44,161 nt of DNA, taken from contig CAKZVF010000022.1 of NCBI GenBank assembly GCA_937921995.1, positions 1 to 44,161 on the forward strand, read 5' to 3'. Positions 8,456 through 16,972 of the stretch are shown here, one piece after another. The position numbers were made by a program, and so were the translations under genes. The notes under the pieces were generated by a model that searched no databases, was not told the DNA's origin, and saw nothing but the letters and a program-made list of their open reading frames with translations. Origin of the DNA: an uncultured Pirellulaceae bacterium (GTDB lineage Bacteria > Planctomycetota > Planctomycetia > Pirellulales > Pirellulaceae). Every line of letters begins with the position of its first letter. Positions within the stretch are counted from its first letter, which is position 1.

Positions 8456-10852
8456 ATGCTTAACCAGCCTCAAGATCATATTAAAAGGATTCCATTGCAG
8501 GCGGTTACGGTTGCATTGGCCGCGCTGATTCTGATCGCCACGATGGCTCAACTCTGTAGTGCTCAGCGCAACCGTCGTAACTCAGCTCTAAAAGATGTTT
8601 CGGCGGAGGCCGTTCGTCAGGCGGTCGCTCAAGGCGTTCGTTTTCTCAAAGACCAACGCAGCCGAGACGGCAGTTGGCCCAAGCACGCTCGGATCGGCGA
8701 CGTCACCGCGTTGGTGACTTTAGCGCTCCTCAACGCCGGTGAAGATCCCAACTCGCGGCTGATGCAGGGTTCGCTTGACTACATCGACGCGGAGATGCAT
8801 GAAGAGGTACTAACGACGTACAGTGCCGGTTTGAAAATCATGGCTATGGCGACGGCCGATCCCGATGGAAAACGTTATCGGCGGGATGTGCAGCGCGCGG
8901 TTGATTGGTTGGTCGAAACCCAGTCACGCAGCGGCGGCTGGAGTTACGGCATGGGAGGGCGCGGAGTCGGCGATGCTTCGAACTCGCAATTCGCGATCCT
9001 TGGTCTGCACGAGGCCTCCAAGATGGGCATTGAGATCGATCAGCGCGTTTGGGAACGGGCGCAAGGTTATTGGGAAGCGAGTTTTGTTGCCGGTGGTGGT
9101 TTCGATTACAAACCAGTGGGCGGAAATGCGACACCAAGCATGACGTGCGCGGGAATTGCTTCCTGGATCATCATTGACGAAAATCTGACGAACTTTCGCG
9201 ATCTGGTCAAAGGCGACCGCGCGGTTTGTTGTGATGTGACCGACCGAATGGGGCGCGTCGAGAAGTCGATTGAATTATTGGGCCGCAGGTTTGGAACGCG
9301 GGGCCGTGGAGGAGCCCAATACTATTACCTGTATGCACTCGAAAGAGCCGGGCGTCTATCAGGACAGAGGTTCTTTGGCCCGCACGATTGGTATCGCGCT
9401 GGAGCGAAAACGATCGTGTCCCAGCAGAATAAAGTCACCGGTGCGTGGCGGGGCAGCGGGCTTGGCGAGAATAAGGAAGTCATCGCTACGTCGATGGCGT
9501 TGCTGTTCCTTGCCAAAGGAAAGCGTCCGGTCGCCATTGGGAAGTATGAATACGGTCAAAATAATCAGTGGAATCAGCATCCCAAAGGCGTCCATTATTT
9601 GACGCGCGAATTGGAGAAGCAGTGGAGCAAACTGAAAAAAAGCGGAAGTGTAAAACTCAACTGGCAGACGGTCCGTTCCAAGGATGCGACGGTCGATAAT
9701 TTGCTGGAATCACCGGTGCTGCACATCTCCGGCAGTAAAGCGATCAACCTAAACGAGTTTCAGAAGGAGAACTTGAAGAAGTACATCGAAACTGGCGGAT
9801 TCATCTTTGCCGAAGCCTGCGATGGTGAAGGATGTCGCGATGGTCGCCCGTTTGACCGGTCGTTTAAGGAGTTGATGGCGGAACTGTTTCCGGAAAGCTC
9901 TCTTGAGCCGTTGCCCGCAGATCATCCGCTGTGGTCGGCTCATCATACCATTTTGCCCAATAGCGAGCGTCCGATATTGGGTTTGCAGGCCTGTTGCCGA
10001 ACCAGTGTCGTTTATTGTCCCAAGAATCTTTCGTGTTATTGGAATCTTAAACGGCCCGGGTTTAAAAAGTTCATCCAAAACAAACCCAATCCGAAATTGC
10101 AGCAGCGCGTGAATTACTGCGCTGAACTGGGAGTCAACGTCATCGCTTACGCAACCGGCCGTCAACTGCGCGAGAAGGGCGAAACGCCGAAACTGGAAGA
10201 GGACAACGCAACCACCGTGTTGGTCAATCGGGCGCTCAACATCCCTAAACTGATTCATTCCGGCGGCAGCGACGAAGCGCCCAACGCATGGAAAAACATG
10301 CTCAAGCAACTGGACACCGTTGGATTGCAGATCAGCCTTGAGAAGAAGATGGTGAAGCCCAACCTTGAGGAGATTTCTGACTTCCCGATTCTATTTATGC
10401 ACGGTCGCACTGCGTTCAGCTTCAGCGCTGACCAGCGCGAGGCCTTGCGGGCTCATTTGGAAGCTGGCGGCTTTATTTTTGCCGACGCCATTTGCAGCAA
10501 CCGAGCCTTCCGCGAATCGTTTCAAAGAGAAATCCTTGAGATCACCGGAGAGCGGCTAAAGAAGATCCCCGCGAATCACGAAATGTGGAGCGATCGTTTT
10601 TCAGGGCGCAGGATTGATCGCGTGACGCTACGAACCAAAGACGCAACGGTTGCTGGCGGGTTTCGTGAATCGTTGGTTCCGCCGGAGTTCGAGGGGCTGG
10701 AGATGGACGGGCGTTTGGTGGTGGCGTTGTCCGGGCATGATCTGAGCTGTGCCCTAGAGAACGTCGCGGTCAGCCAATGCGACGGTTACACTCGCGCCGA
10801 CGCCGAGAAAATCGGATTCAACGTTTTGTTGTACGCATTGCGAGTCGATTGA
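8456..10852 (+). CDS. Exported terpene-cyclase-fold repeat protein with two DUF4159 domains
   Basis: A roughly 798-residue protein with a hydrophobic export segment near residues 15-37. Residues about 50-360 resemble prenyltransferase/squalene-oxidase alpha-alpha toroid repeats (FLKDQRSRDGSW, WLVETQSRSGGWSYG, VTGAWRGS). Two DUF4159 domains follow, around 400-600 and 610-790, recognisable from the parallel segments KKYIETGGFIFAEAC and RAHLEAGGFIFADAI. DUF4159 has a glutamine-amidotransferase-like fold without established activity. A TTG at 8432 also opens the frame, but I prefer the ATG at 8456, which has GGA upstream at workable spacing. The toroid domain may bind peptides or lipids rather than cyclise terpenes, because no DxDD-type catalytic motif is seen. 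It lies divergent from the MoxR/DUF58/VWA operon, which suggests a shared envelope role. Confidence 0.8.
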   Translation: MLNQPQDHIKRIPLQAVTVALAALILIATMAQLCSAQRNRRNSALKDVSAEAVRQAVAQGVRFLKDQRSRDGSWPKHARIGDVTALVTLALLNAGEDPNSRLMQGSLDYIDAEMHEEVLTTYSAGLKIMAMATADPDGKRYRRDVQRAVDWLVETQSRSGGWSYGMGGRGVGDASNSQFAILGLHEASKMGIEIDQRVWERAQGYWEASFVAGGGFDYKPVGGNATPSMTCAGIASWIIIDENLTNFRDLVKGDRAVCCDVTDRMGRVEKSIELLGRRFGTRGRGGAQYYYLYALERAGRLSGQRFFGPHDWYRAGAKTIVSQQNKVTGAWRGSGLGENKEVIATSMALLFLAKGKRPVAIGKYEYGQNNQWNQHPKGVHYLTRELEKQWSKLKKSGSVKLNWQTVRSKDATVDNLLESPVLHISGSKAINLNEFQKENLKKYIETGGFIFAEACDGEGCRDGRPFDRSFKELMAELFPESSLEPLPADHPLWSAHHTILPNSERPILGLQACCRTSVVYCPKNLSCYWNLKRPGFKKFIQNKPNPKLQQRVNYCAELGVNVIAYATGRQLREKGETPKLEEDNATTVLVNRALNIPKLIHSGGSDEAPNAWKNMLKQLDTVGLQISLEKKMVKPNLEEISDFPILFMHGRTAFSFSADQREALRAHLEAGGFIFADAICSNRAFRESFQREILEITGERLKKIPANHEMWSDRFSGRRIDRVTLRTKDATVAGGFRESLVPPEFEGLEMDGRLVVALSGHDLSCALENVAVSQCDGYTRADAEKIGFNVLLYALRVD

Positions 10853-10857
10853 ATATA

Positions 10858-10887
10858 GTGCTAGGATTTTGTTAAAAATCCTAGCAC
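10858..10887 (+). terminator. Hairpin after the DUF4159 gene
   Basis: GTGCTAGGATTTT pairs perfectly with AAAATCCTAGCAC around a four-base loop, beginning six bases after the stop codon. A weak T-rich tract (TTCCTTT) follows. A rho-independent terminator for the plus-strand gene is likely. Confidence 0.7.
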
Positions 10888-10930
10888 TTCCTTTCCCCTC
10901 AAAAACAGAAAAGACTTTGAAACGCGATGC

Positions 10931-10954
10931 AGAGGAGCTTTAACAAGCTCCTCT
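10931..10954. terminator. Perfect ten-base hairpin between convergent genes
   Basis: AGAGGAGCTT pairs with AAGCTCCTCT around TAAC, 14 bases beyond the stop of the ammonium transporter. No T-run follows in either direction, so it may be a weak terminator or a 3' mRNA-stabilising structure. Confidence 0.5.
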
Positions 10955-10967
10955 ACGTCGGATACGT

Positions 10968-12308
10968 CTACAGGTTGTAGCCGCGTTCGGAATGTTCGGC
11001 CAAGTCGATGCCTTCCTGTTCGGCTTGGTCAGATACTCGCAAACCAATGGTTGCTTTGATCAAGAACAGCAAAATTGCGCTGGCGACCATCGCATAAACG
11101 GCTGTACCAGCAGCGGCACCTAACTGAACCAATACTTGAGACCCGACATCGGAAAATTCAGCATACCCACCAAACTGCTGAGCTCCGAAGATCCCCACCA
11201 AAACCGTCCCTAGAAAACCACCGACGCCGTGAACGCCAAAAACGTCCAGTGAATCATCGTAACCAAACCTCGATTTGATCGTCGTCGAGAACATGAAACA
11301 GATAACGCCGGAACAAGCACCGATGAAGATCGCTCCCACGGGGCCGACGAAGCCAGATGCTGGTGTGATCGCGGCGAGTCCCGCAATCGCGCCGGTCGCA
11401 GCGCCCAGCACACCGACCTTTCCGCCTTTGAGCCATTCGATTCCCATCCAAACCAGCGTCGCCGTACAGGCCGAAAGGTGAGTCACCATCAGCGTCATAG
11501 CGGCCGATCCATTGGCCCCCAACGCACTTCCGGCGTTGAAACCAAACCAACCCACCCACAGCATCGCCGTTCCGGTAACGGTCATCGTTAGGTTGTGTGG
11601 TGGGGGCGTGTTCTTGGGATATCCCTTGCGCGGCCCAACCATAATACAGGCGACCAGCGCGGCGAAACCGGCGGTCACATGCACGACGATGCCGCCGGCA
11701 AAATCGAGCACTCCCAAGTCAGCAAAGTACCCGCCTTCACCGCCCCATGTCATGTGACAGATTGGAAGGTAAACAACGATCAACCACAAACAACAGAAAA
11801 TCATGATGGCCGAAAACTTCATCCGTTCGCAGAATGCGCCGATCATCAGGGCTGGCGTGATCGCGGCAAAAGTCATTTGAAATGCAACGAATAGAATCGT
11901 CGGGATCGTTCCGCTGACCGAATCGGGTGTGATTCCATTTAGCATCAGATGCGAGGTGCCGCCGATGAAGGCATTGATCCCCGTGCTGCCTTTCTCCATG
12001 CCGGCGGTGTCAAACGCCAGGCTATAACCAAACGTCACCCAGATCAAAGACATCAGCGACGTGATGATCAAGCACTGCATCAGAATCGAAAGAACGTTTT
12101 TCTGATGGACCAAACCTCCATAGAACAGCGCCAAAGCGGGAATGGTCATGAAAAGCACCAATCCAGTGGAAATTAATATCCACGCGGTGTCGCCGGAATC
12201 AATCGTTGCGACGGCGTCAGCCGTATCTTGAGCCAATGCGATGTCAGGCGAAGCTACCGCACAGATCACAGTCAAAATTAAGAGGAGAATTCGACCAAAA
12301 TGCATCAT
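10968..12308 (-). CDS. amt: Ammonium transporter (Amt/MEP/Rh family)
   Basis: A 446-residue channel protein with an N-terminal signal segment and about eleven transmembrane helices, conducting ammonium across the inner membrane. Family marks are ALFYGGLVHQKNVLS, the pore histidines in CHMTWGG and VFGVHGVGG, FAGGIVVH, and the regulatory C-terminal tail GLRVSDQAEQEGIDLAEHSERGY. That tail is the region that contacts PII proteins in characterised Amts. The frame opens with a TTG at 12329. I choose the ATG at 12308, with AAGGA seven bases upstream; the next codon is also ATG. No glnK/PII gene is adjacent in this window, unlike the common amt-glnK pairing, so regulation by PII would have to act in trans. 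No sigma-54 site was found upstream. Confidence 0.95.
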   Translation of the reverse strand: MMHFGRILLLILTVICAVASPDIALAQDTADAVATIDSGDTAWILISTGLVLFMTIPALALFYGGLVHQKNVLSILMQCLIITSLMSLIWVTFGYSLAFDTAGMEKGSTGINAFIGGTSHLMLNGITPDSVSGTIPTILFVAFQMTFAAITPALMIGAFCERMKFSAIMIFCCLWLIVVYLPICHMTWGGEGGYFADLGVLDFAGGIVVHVTAGFAALVACIMVGPRKGYPKNTPPPHNLTMTVTGTAMLWVGWFGFNAGSALGANGSAAMTLMVTHLSACTATLVWMGIEWLKGGKVGVLGAATGAIAGLAAITPASGFVGPVGAIFIGACSGVICFMFSTTIKSRFGYDDSLDVFGVHGVGGFLGTVLVGIFGAQQFGGYAEFSDVGSQVLVQLGAAAGTAVYAMVASAILLFLIKATIGLRVSDQAEQEGIDLAEHSERGYNL

Positions 12309-12512
12309 TTCTGTTTCCTTATCACGCAACCCAAACGCCCTACCAGCAGAGGGCTAAATGCAGCCATGGCTCATACGATTCTCCAATTGGCCAAGGAAAA
12401 GATAACTCAACAGGACCGCGTGAAGAATATGTTAAGGGCGATTGTTGGTGAAAAGTTAAGGAAAAATTAAGAATGGCATCGGACTTCTCAATGAGCGGGT
12501 AACGATGCGAAG

Positions 12513-13289
12513 TCAGTTGCCCAGCACCACTTGTTGCACGAGTTCCCACACTTTGACGTAGGCGTTTTGAAACGATGCGCGTCGAAAGAAATCGGTAGGC
12601 GCAGTGGGATCGCCAATGAACGGACGCAGCACATATCCCGCTTGAATGCCAACGAAGGCGTAAACGAAAATCCAAATTCGCATGATCCAACGATGCCGAG
12701 CATTCTTTTGAATCAGTGGGCGGAAGTGGATCGCCAATAGAACTTGAGCCGTCACCGAGGCCACGCCGAACATCAAGGCATTGAACAGAATCGCCATCGA
12801 GTAGGCTTGCTCAGCGGTGTTAGAAACATAAAACAATACCGTCAGCGGTGACAACGATGCCAGAATGATCGTCAGGCCCGCTTGAGCTGAAATGATCGCG
12901 CTCAACGAGGCCCGAAAGTCATCGCGCAGTCCAAACAATGAATTGATCACAAAGATGCTTGGCAGGGAAACCGTGACGGTGATGCCAAGCAGCATCGGTA
13001 CCTTCAGCGCTGAATAGATCATCTGAAGAATCTGCTGATGAAATTCGCGATGACCGTCCAGCCACGCATAACTGCCCATCACCGCACCGTAGATCGGTCC
13101 CAGCACGACCACCAAAATGGCGACGGTGCGTAAACGGATGTGAGTCGCGAACGGGTTTTGTGATTGAGCCCGTGGGCGATCTGGCGATTGGAGCGCGCCG
13201 TTGAGGTTCCGCGTGGGCTGCAAAACATGGTCGACGGTGTGGAACCCTCGCACCATGATTTGCCAGCCTCGTCGCGGAGAAATTTTCAT
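12513..13289 (-). CDS. Polytopic membrane protein, paralogue of 13476-14375
   Basis: A 258-residue protein with about six hydrophobic helices in its central and C-terminal parts and a soluble N-terminus of about 50 residues. It shares with the next gene upstream the layout IYGA-MG (about residue 85), KVPML/KVPLL, SLPSIFVIN-L-G, and a C-terminal motif reading LRPFIG-P-P followed by an aromatic-rich stretch and the polar end of the protein. This marks them as tandem paralogues. Similar planctomycete proteins are sometimes annotated as actin-binding WH2 domain proteins, a name I see no support for here. Function unknown. The gene lies 204 bases after the amt start and in the same direction, so it is probably a separate transcript. 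Confidence 0.8.
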   Translation of the reverse strand: MKISPRRGWQIMVRGFHTVDHVLQPTRNLNGALQSPDRPRAQSQNPFATHIRLRTVAILVVVLGPIYGAVMGSYAWLDGHREFHQQILQMIYSALKVPMLLGITVTVSLPSIFVINSLFGLRDDFRASLSAIISAQAGLTIILASLSPLTVLFYVSNTAEQAYSMAILFNALMFGVASVTAQVLLAIHFRPLIQKNARHRWIMRIWIFVYAFVGIQAGYVLRPFIGDPTAPTDFFRRASFQNAYVKVWELVQQVVLGN

Positions 13290-13475
13290 TGTTGATACTC
13301 ACTTTTATTTGTTTGGGCTCAAAGTCGCGTGATAGCGGATCGTAAGCGGCAGGGCGCTAGCCGCTGGTTGGTCGAAGTACATTTCCCCGGTGTTTCTGTT
13401 TATCGTTAGGCGACCCGCGGCTAGGTCTAGCGGCTGACCGTCGCGCAGTGACCGCTGCGGTGCGCTGCGTCCAAA
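13290..13475. other. Short intergenic gap with GC-rich hairpins
   Basis: The gap between the two paralogues holds TCGTAAGCG at 13340-13348, overlapping a small hairpin AGCGGC/GCCGCT (13345-13365). A second GC-rich block lies at 13411-13460 (GCGGCTAG and CTAGCGGC). These look like members of a dispersed intergenic repeat family rather than gene remnants. Confidence 0.45.
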
Positions 13476-14375
13476 TCACGCCCCTGTGAAAAAGGAAAAG
13501 ACAAGACTACTGACCGCTTCAAAGAAATTGGAATGACGGGCACGAAACCACTGGAAAGGCGTTTCGGGCGACCCGATAAACGGTCGCAGCACCCAGCCCA
13601 TCTGACAACCCACCAGGCAAAACACCGTCAGCCAACAATAGAAGACGCGCCAAACATGGTTCTCTAGTTTTCTAAGCGGTGGATCATCCAAAGGGCCGCT
13701 TTTCGAGGCGGACTTGGGATTGGCTTTTGCCACCGGGGGCGTTGCCGGGGCATCCCCGTAGTATTCTGACGCAGGTGGAGTTATTAATGGCTCCTGTTTT
13801 ATCCGTTTGGACTGAGTCCGGGCGTTGTCGATATCATCCAACCGCCCCATCGTTTTGAGCAAGAAGCTCAGCCCCAAACATCCCGCCAGTGCGAACACCA
13901 CGACGTTCAGTAAAACGATGAACTGGTAGTTGGGCGTGCTGACCGAGAAGAAAGCAACAATCGGACCCATCGAGGAAAGGACCGCCAGATTCACCGCCAA
14001 CGACGCGATCAGCAACTTCAACACCGGCAGCATCCGCAGCCGCGTTCCCGCAATCGCATTGAACACGTACAGCGAAGGAAACGTCACGATCAACGTCATC
14101 ACAAACAGCAGCGGCACCTTGCACATCGACGCGAACGTCTGCAAACACGCCTGAGCATACTGAGCCTCTTCGGCGCCGCGGACCATCGCGAAAACGCCCA
14201 TGCAAGCTCCATAGATGACGGCTAAACCGATAATGGTGACCGAAACGCCGACGACTGGAATTTCTATCTCCGCGCGTTTCAGAAATTCCTGCCGCGTGGC
14301 GTCACCGCGCAGGATTCTATCTAACTGAAACAAACTATCGCGAAATGAGAACCCCTTGAGATGTGTGCTTTCCAT
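13476..14375 (-). CDS. Polytopic membrane protein, paralogue of 12513-13289
   Basis: A 299-residue protein with predicted helices near residues 40-65, 85-110, 120-145, 150-175 and 245-270. A charged, proline-rich cytoplasmic-type loop (about 180-235, with TPPASEYYGDAPATPP) separates the fourth helix from the last. It ends with WVLRPFIGSPETPFQWFR, the motif shared with its paralogue, which lacks the long loop. The ATG at 14375 has AAAGG six bases upstream. A 17-base palindrome (14395-14411) sits 20 bases upstream of the start and matches two sites before the membrane-protein/regulator operon at 14451-15498. This makes the gene a candidate target of that regulator. Function unknown. Confidence 0.82.
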   Translation of the reverse strand: MESTHLKGFSFRDSLFQLDRILRGDATRQEFLKRAEIEIPVVGVSVTIIGLAVIYGACMGVFAMVRGAEEAQYAQACLQTFASMCKVPLLFVMTLIVTFPSLYVFNAIAGTRLRMLPVLKLLIASLAVNLAVLSSMGPIVAFFSVSTPNYQFIVLLNVVVFALAGCLGLSFLLKTMGRLDDIDNARTQSKRIKQEPLITPPASEYYGDAPATPPVAKANPKSASKSGPLDDPPLRKLENHVWRVFYCWLTVFCLVGCQMGWVLRPFIGSPETPFQWFRARHSNFFEAVSSLVFSFFTGA

Positions 14376-14394
14376 GGTTGCCTTTCGGTTTTTT

Positions 14395-14411
14395 ACTCTG
14401 CAATGCAGAGT
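14395..14411. promoter_or_regulatory. Putative operator, copy 1
   Basis: ACTCTGCAATGCAGAGT is a near-perfect 17-base palindrome 20 bases upstream of the start of the membrane-protein gene at 14375. It differs from the site at 15504-15520 by one base. The perfect dyad and the reuse before a regulator operon suggest a winged-helix dimer site. Confidence 0.65.
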
Positions 14412-14450
14412 GGTGAGGGAAAATTTTTTAGATCTACCTGAATTCGAAAC

Positions 14451-14885
14451 CTATCCACTTGCGCCCAGTGTGCCTGGGCGCTTGCCTGCTTTATTGCTTA
14501 CCGACCTTTTCGCGCCGGAGTTTTTGGCCTTGGCCGTTTTGCTTTGTGCGTTCTTTAAAATGGTTTCCAGCGCGGCCAAGTACATCCGGAAACCGTCGTT
14601 GCCTTTCTTGGTCAAGCGGTAGACGCTGTTTGTATTTCTGCCGCGTCCGGTTTTCTTCACCGTGAGGACGCCTGCGTCTAACAGTACCTTGAGGTGCCGG
14701 TTCAAGTTTCCATCGGTTAGTCCACAAAGCTGTTTTAGGTCATTAAAATTGATACCTGCCGGTTCACCCACGATGGTGGTCAGAATGCCCAGACGCGCCT
14801 TTTCGTGGAAAATGCGGTCAACATCTTCCATGGCGATGCGTGTCGAATGTTGCCACGTTTGGGCGGTGGCTGATTTTTTAGGCAC
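14451..14885 (-). CDS. Winged-helix transcriptional regulator (HTH_34-like)
   Basis: A protein of about 144 residues. Its core is a winged helix of the PF13601-like type: EDVDRIFHEKARLGILTTI, then NFNDLKQLCGLTDGNLNRHLKVL as the recognition-helix region, then a wing with KTGRGRNTNSVYRLTKKG. A lysine- and alanine-rich tail of about 35 residues follows. The frame opens further upstream at 14924. I prefer the GTG at 14885, which overlaps the stop of the upstream membrane-protein gene and has GGAG nine bases before it. The ATG at 14831 would remove the N-terminal extension but lacks a ribosome site. Regulators of this family often pair with small membrane proteins, as here. The palindromes at 14395, 15504 and 15527 are its likely targets (inference). 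Confidence 0.85.
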   Translation of the reverse strand: MPKKSATAQTWQHSTRIAMEDVDRIFHEKARLGILTTIVGEPAGINFNDLKQLCGLTDGNLNRHLKVLLDAGVLTVKKTGRGRNTNSVYRLTKKGNDGFRMYLAALETILKNAQSKTAKAKNSGAKRSVSNKAGKRPGTLGASG

Positions 14886-15498
14886 GATCGGCGCGCTCCA
14901 TGTTCCAGTGTAAAACGCCACCAAGCGCCGACTGACCGACGCCGAATAAGACCATCATTTGAAGATGAAGCCCCACGATGGATCCAGGCGGCACCGCGAT
15001 AGCCACGATCCCGCCCGCGATGAAGTAAGCCGCGACCCAGCGCGACGAGGTCGGCAGATGTTCAATCGAGGCGATCAATGCCAATCCATAGACCATCGCC
15101 CAGATGCCCGGCAGCACATGCATCAGGTTATGCGAAACCAGCAACCACGTCATCGTCACTCCCACTGCAAACGCGGGAACGATTTGGAAGGCAACGTTTC
15201 TGTGCATCCGCCAAACCAGTCCACTTTCATCGCGCCGCGCTCGGACGAACATCTCGGCACAAGCCGCCAATAAAGAAACGCAGGCGATCGCAATCCAAGC
15301 CGCCAAGAAAAGGGCTGTTTCGTCGGCCTGAGGGAATACCAATTCGCAAAATCCGGTTTGGATTAACAAGGTCCCGCTCACAATGGCACACACGCCCGAG
15401 AAAACGGTCGTCGCGGATCGAAAGCCGCGATAGGATTCAGCCCTGTCGATTTGCTGCCGAATCTGAGCAATGCCTGACAGCGCTTGATGAATGTTCAT
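14878..15498 (-). CDS. Small polytopic membrane protein co-transcribed with the regulator
   Basis: A 206-residue protein with about six predicted transmembrane helices, preceded by an amphipathic N-terminal segment (QALSGIAQIRQQIDRAE). The C-terminus carries a GVGQSALGGVLHWNMER segment. Its stop codon overlaps the start of the winged-helix gene, so the two are translated from one message. This arrangement, a membrane protein plus a PF13601-type regulator, recurs in many bacteria, but no biochemical role is established to my knowledge. Two palindromic sites lie directly upstream, the nearer beginning six bases from the ATG and covering the ribosome site. Repression by the partner regulator would therefore block both transcription and translation. 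Confidence 0.8.
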   Translation of the reverse strand: MNIHQALSGIAQIRQQIDRAESYRGFRSATTVFSGVCAIVSGTLLIQTGFCELVFPQADETALFLAAWIAIACVSLLAACAEMFVRARRDESGLVWRMHRNVAFQIVPAFAVGVTMTWLLVSHNLMHVLPGIWAMVYGLALIASIEHLPTSSRWVAAYFIAGGIVAIAVPPGSIVGLHLQMMVLFGVGQSALGGVLHWNMERADRA

Positions 15499-15503
15499 GG
15501 ATG

Positions 15504-15520
15504 ACTCTGCAATGAAGAGT
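15504..15520. promoter_or_regulatory. Putative operator, copy 2
   Basis: ACTCTGCAATGAAGAGT has the same ACTCT-N7-AGAGT dyad as the site at 14395. It overlaps the ribosome-binding region of the membrane-protein/regulator operon. Confidence 0.65.
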
Positions 15521-15526
15521 GAATTG

Positions 15527-15543
15527 ACTCTGCGTTAGAGAGT
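15527..15543. promoter_or_regulatory. Putative operator, copy 3
   Basis: ACTCTGCGTTAGAGAGT repeats the ACTCT-N7-AGAGT dyad 23 bases from copy 2, about two helical turns away on the same face. This favours cooperative dimer binding. Confidence 0.6.
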
Positions 15544-15637
15544 AATAGGGCTCGGCGCGGTTGTCAAGTCGGTCCTTCGTCCCGATTTCTAAATTCAAAT
15601 TTTGAATTTCGAAATCAGAGATTCACAATGGCAGCGA

Positions 15638-16837
15638 TTAAACAAACGCGGGTTCTGGCGAAGCCACCGAAACTTCCAGATTCAATTTCTCCGCCAATTC
15701 CGGCAAATGACTGGAATGACGCCGCGAAAACAGTAATTCGCCGCCGTCACCAGTTTGGATCCGGTTTGCGATCAGGCCTTTGGTGATCGTCATGGGCCCC
15801 GCGTCACGGGATAACTCGATCGTTCGTGGCGTACGAAACCACCGATGCTGCGTCAGCGTCCAGCCTTCATCGGCTTGCTGCATGACCAGCCTTGCCTTCG
15901 GTTTGAAGGGACCGATTTCTTGTTTGGGGAAAACGGTCAAGCTCCCTTTGGGCACCCCGTAAGAAGGGCTGATCATCGTCCAGATCGGATCGAACAACAA
16001 CGTACGCAGGTAGGTGGTGCGGCGCTTGACCCAATTAAATGCGATCAGGCATGCCACAAAAATCAGTAGATTGAGAATCGTCGCCAGTGTCGGGTTGTAA
16101 GCGTAAACGCCCATCAGCGCGGCACAGGCCGATTTGTTGGCGACTTCCAGCGCGGCGTCCACCATCGGAAACGGAATCAGCCACACCGACACTTCGAAGA
16201 AAAATTTGATCGTGTTGATGACGATAATGTTGATGATCGCGGCGATGCTCATCAGCACGTCAGCCGAAAACGCAAATATTCCCGCCTGCATCACAACCGG
16301 CCCCATTTCTTCGGCGCCCACACCTTCGCCTGATGAGGCCAGCACACGCAACAAGACAATGGTGATAATCGCGGAGTAGGTTTCCAGTTGGTCGATTGCT
16401 TGAGCCGCCGGTTTGCTGACCTTTGTAAATCGAGGCAACGAGGTCAGGATCGTCAGTACTAAGAAGATCCAAAATGTGGCGGGGTTGCTGAGGATCGGGT
16501 TGTTGCTGATAAATTGGTTGAACGGCAGCGATTCGGAACCGAACTGCGAAATCCCGGCCAGCAGCGCGATGCCGAAAAAGGGCGAAATTGCGATCGGAGC
16601 CAGCGGCCCCAACCATTCGGCGATCGAGACCGAACCGCCTAACCCTTGGGCCACGGCCATGTCTCTGGAGCTGAGCGGATTGGTTAAGTACTCCGAAAAG
16701 TTAAGCTCATCGGAATCGCTGGCTTGGTTGACCTGTACCGCGGCCACGTAGGTGCTCGACGGAGGCTGAACCGAGAAGCTATACAGCGTTAGGATTGCAA
16801 CCAAGATTACAACGGGACGCGGCAAAAAACGAATCAT
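15638..16837 (-). CDS. Exported multi-pass membrane protein of unknown function
   Basis: A 399-residue protein. A signal-like hydrophobic segment at residues 5-25 is followed by a polar region of about 60 residues. At least five hydrophobic segments then span roughly residues 75-270 (for example PFFGIALLAGISQF, FWIFLVLTILTSL and the run IAAIINIIVINTI). The last 110 residues are soluble, basic and beta-rich. The TTG at 16849 also opens the frame, but the ATG at 16837 has GGAA seven bases upstream and gives a cleaner signal sequence. I do not recognise the family. It lies 140 bases upstream of the regulator operon in the same direction and is divergent from a methyltransferase. The 3' gap contains an AT-rich palindrome (15591-15609) and TTTCGAAATC, a word shared with the long repeats at 27041 and 34354. 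Confidence 0.75.
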   Translation of the reverse strand: MIRFLPRPVVILVAILTLYSFSVQPPSSTYVAAVQVNQASDSDELNFSEYLTNPLSSRDMAVAQGLGGSVSIAEWLGPLAPIAISPFFGIALLAGISQFGSESLPFNQFISNNPILSNPATFWIFLVLTILTSLPRFTKVSKPAAQAIDQLETYSAIITIVLLRVLASSGEGVGAEEMGPVVMQAGIFAFSADVLMSIAAIINIIVINTIKFFFEVSVWLIPFPMVDAALEVANKSACAALMGVYAYNPTLATILNLLIFVACLIAFNWVKRRTTYLRTLLFDPIWTMISPSYGVPKGSLTVFPKQEIGPFKPKARLVMQQADEGWTLTQHRWFRTPRTIELSRDAGPMTITKGLIANRIQTGDGGELLFSRRHSSHLPELAEKLNLEVSVASPEPAFV

Positions 16838-16972
16838 GGAATTTTCCAAAGAGTGAACTGGGTCGCCTCCGACCCGCTAGAATCGGTGATACGACGACAA
16901 GCAATCTTTTGAAGATTGGAGCATAATGTCAACACGAGTTACTTTGATGAACGATTTACAGGAGAAATGATC

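Noticed and set aside
12309-12512. Sigma-54 promoter before amt
   Set aside because: No GG-N10-GC element with correct -24/-12 spacing was found.
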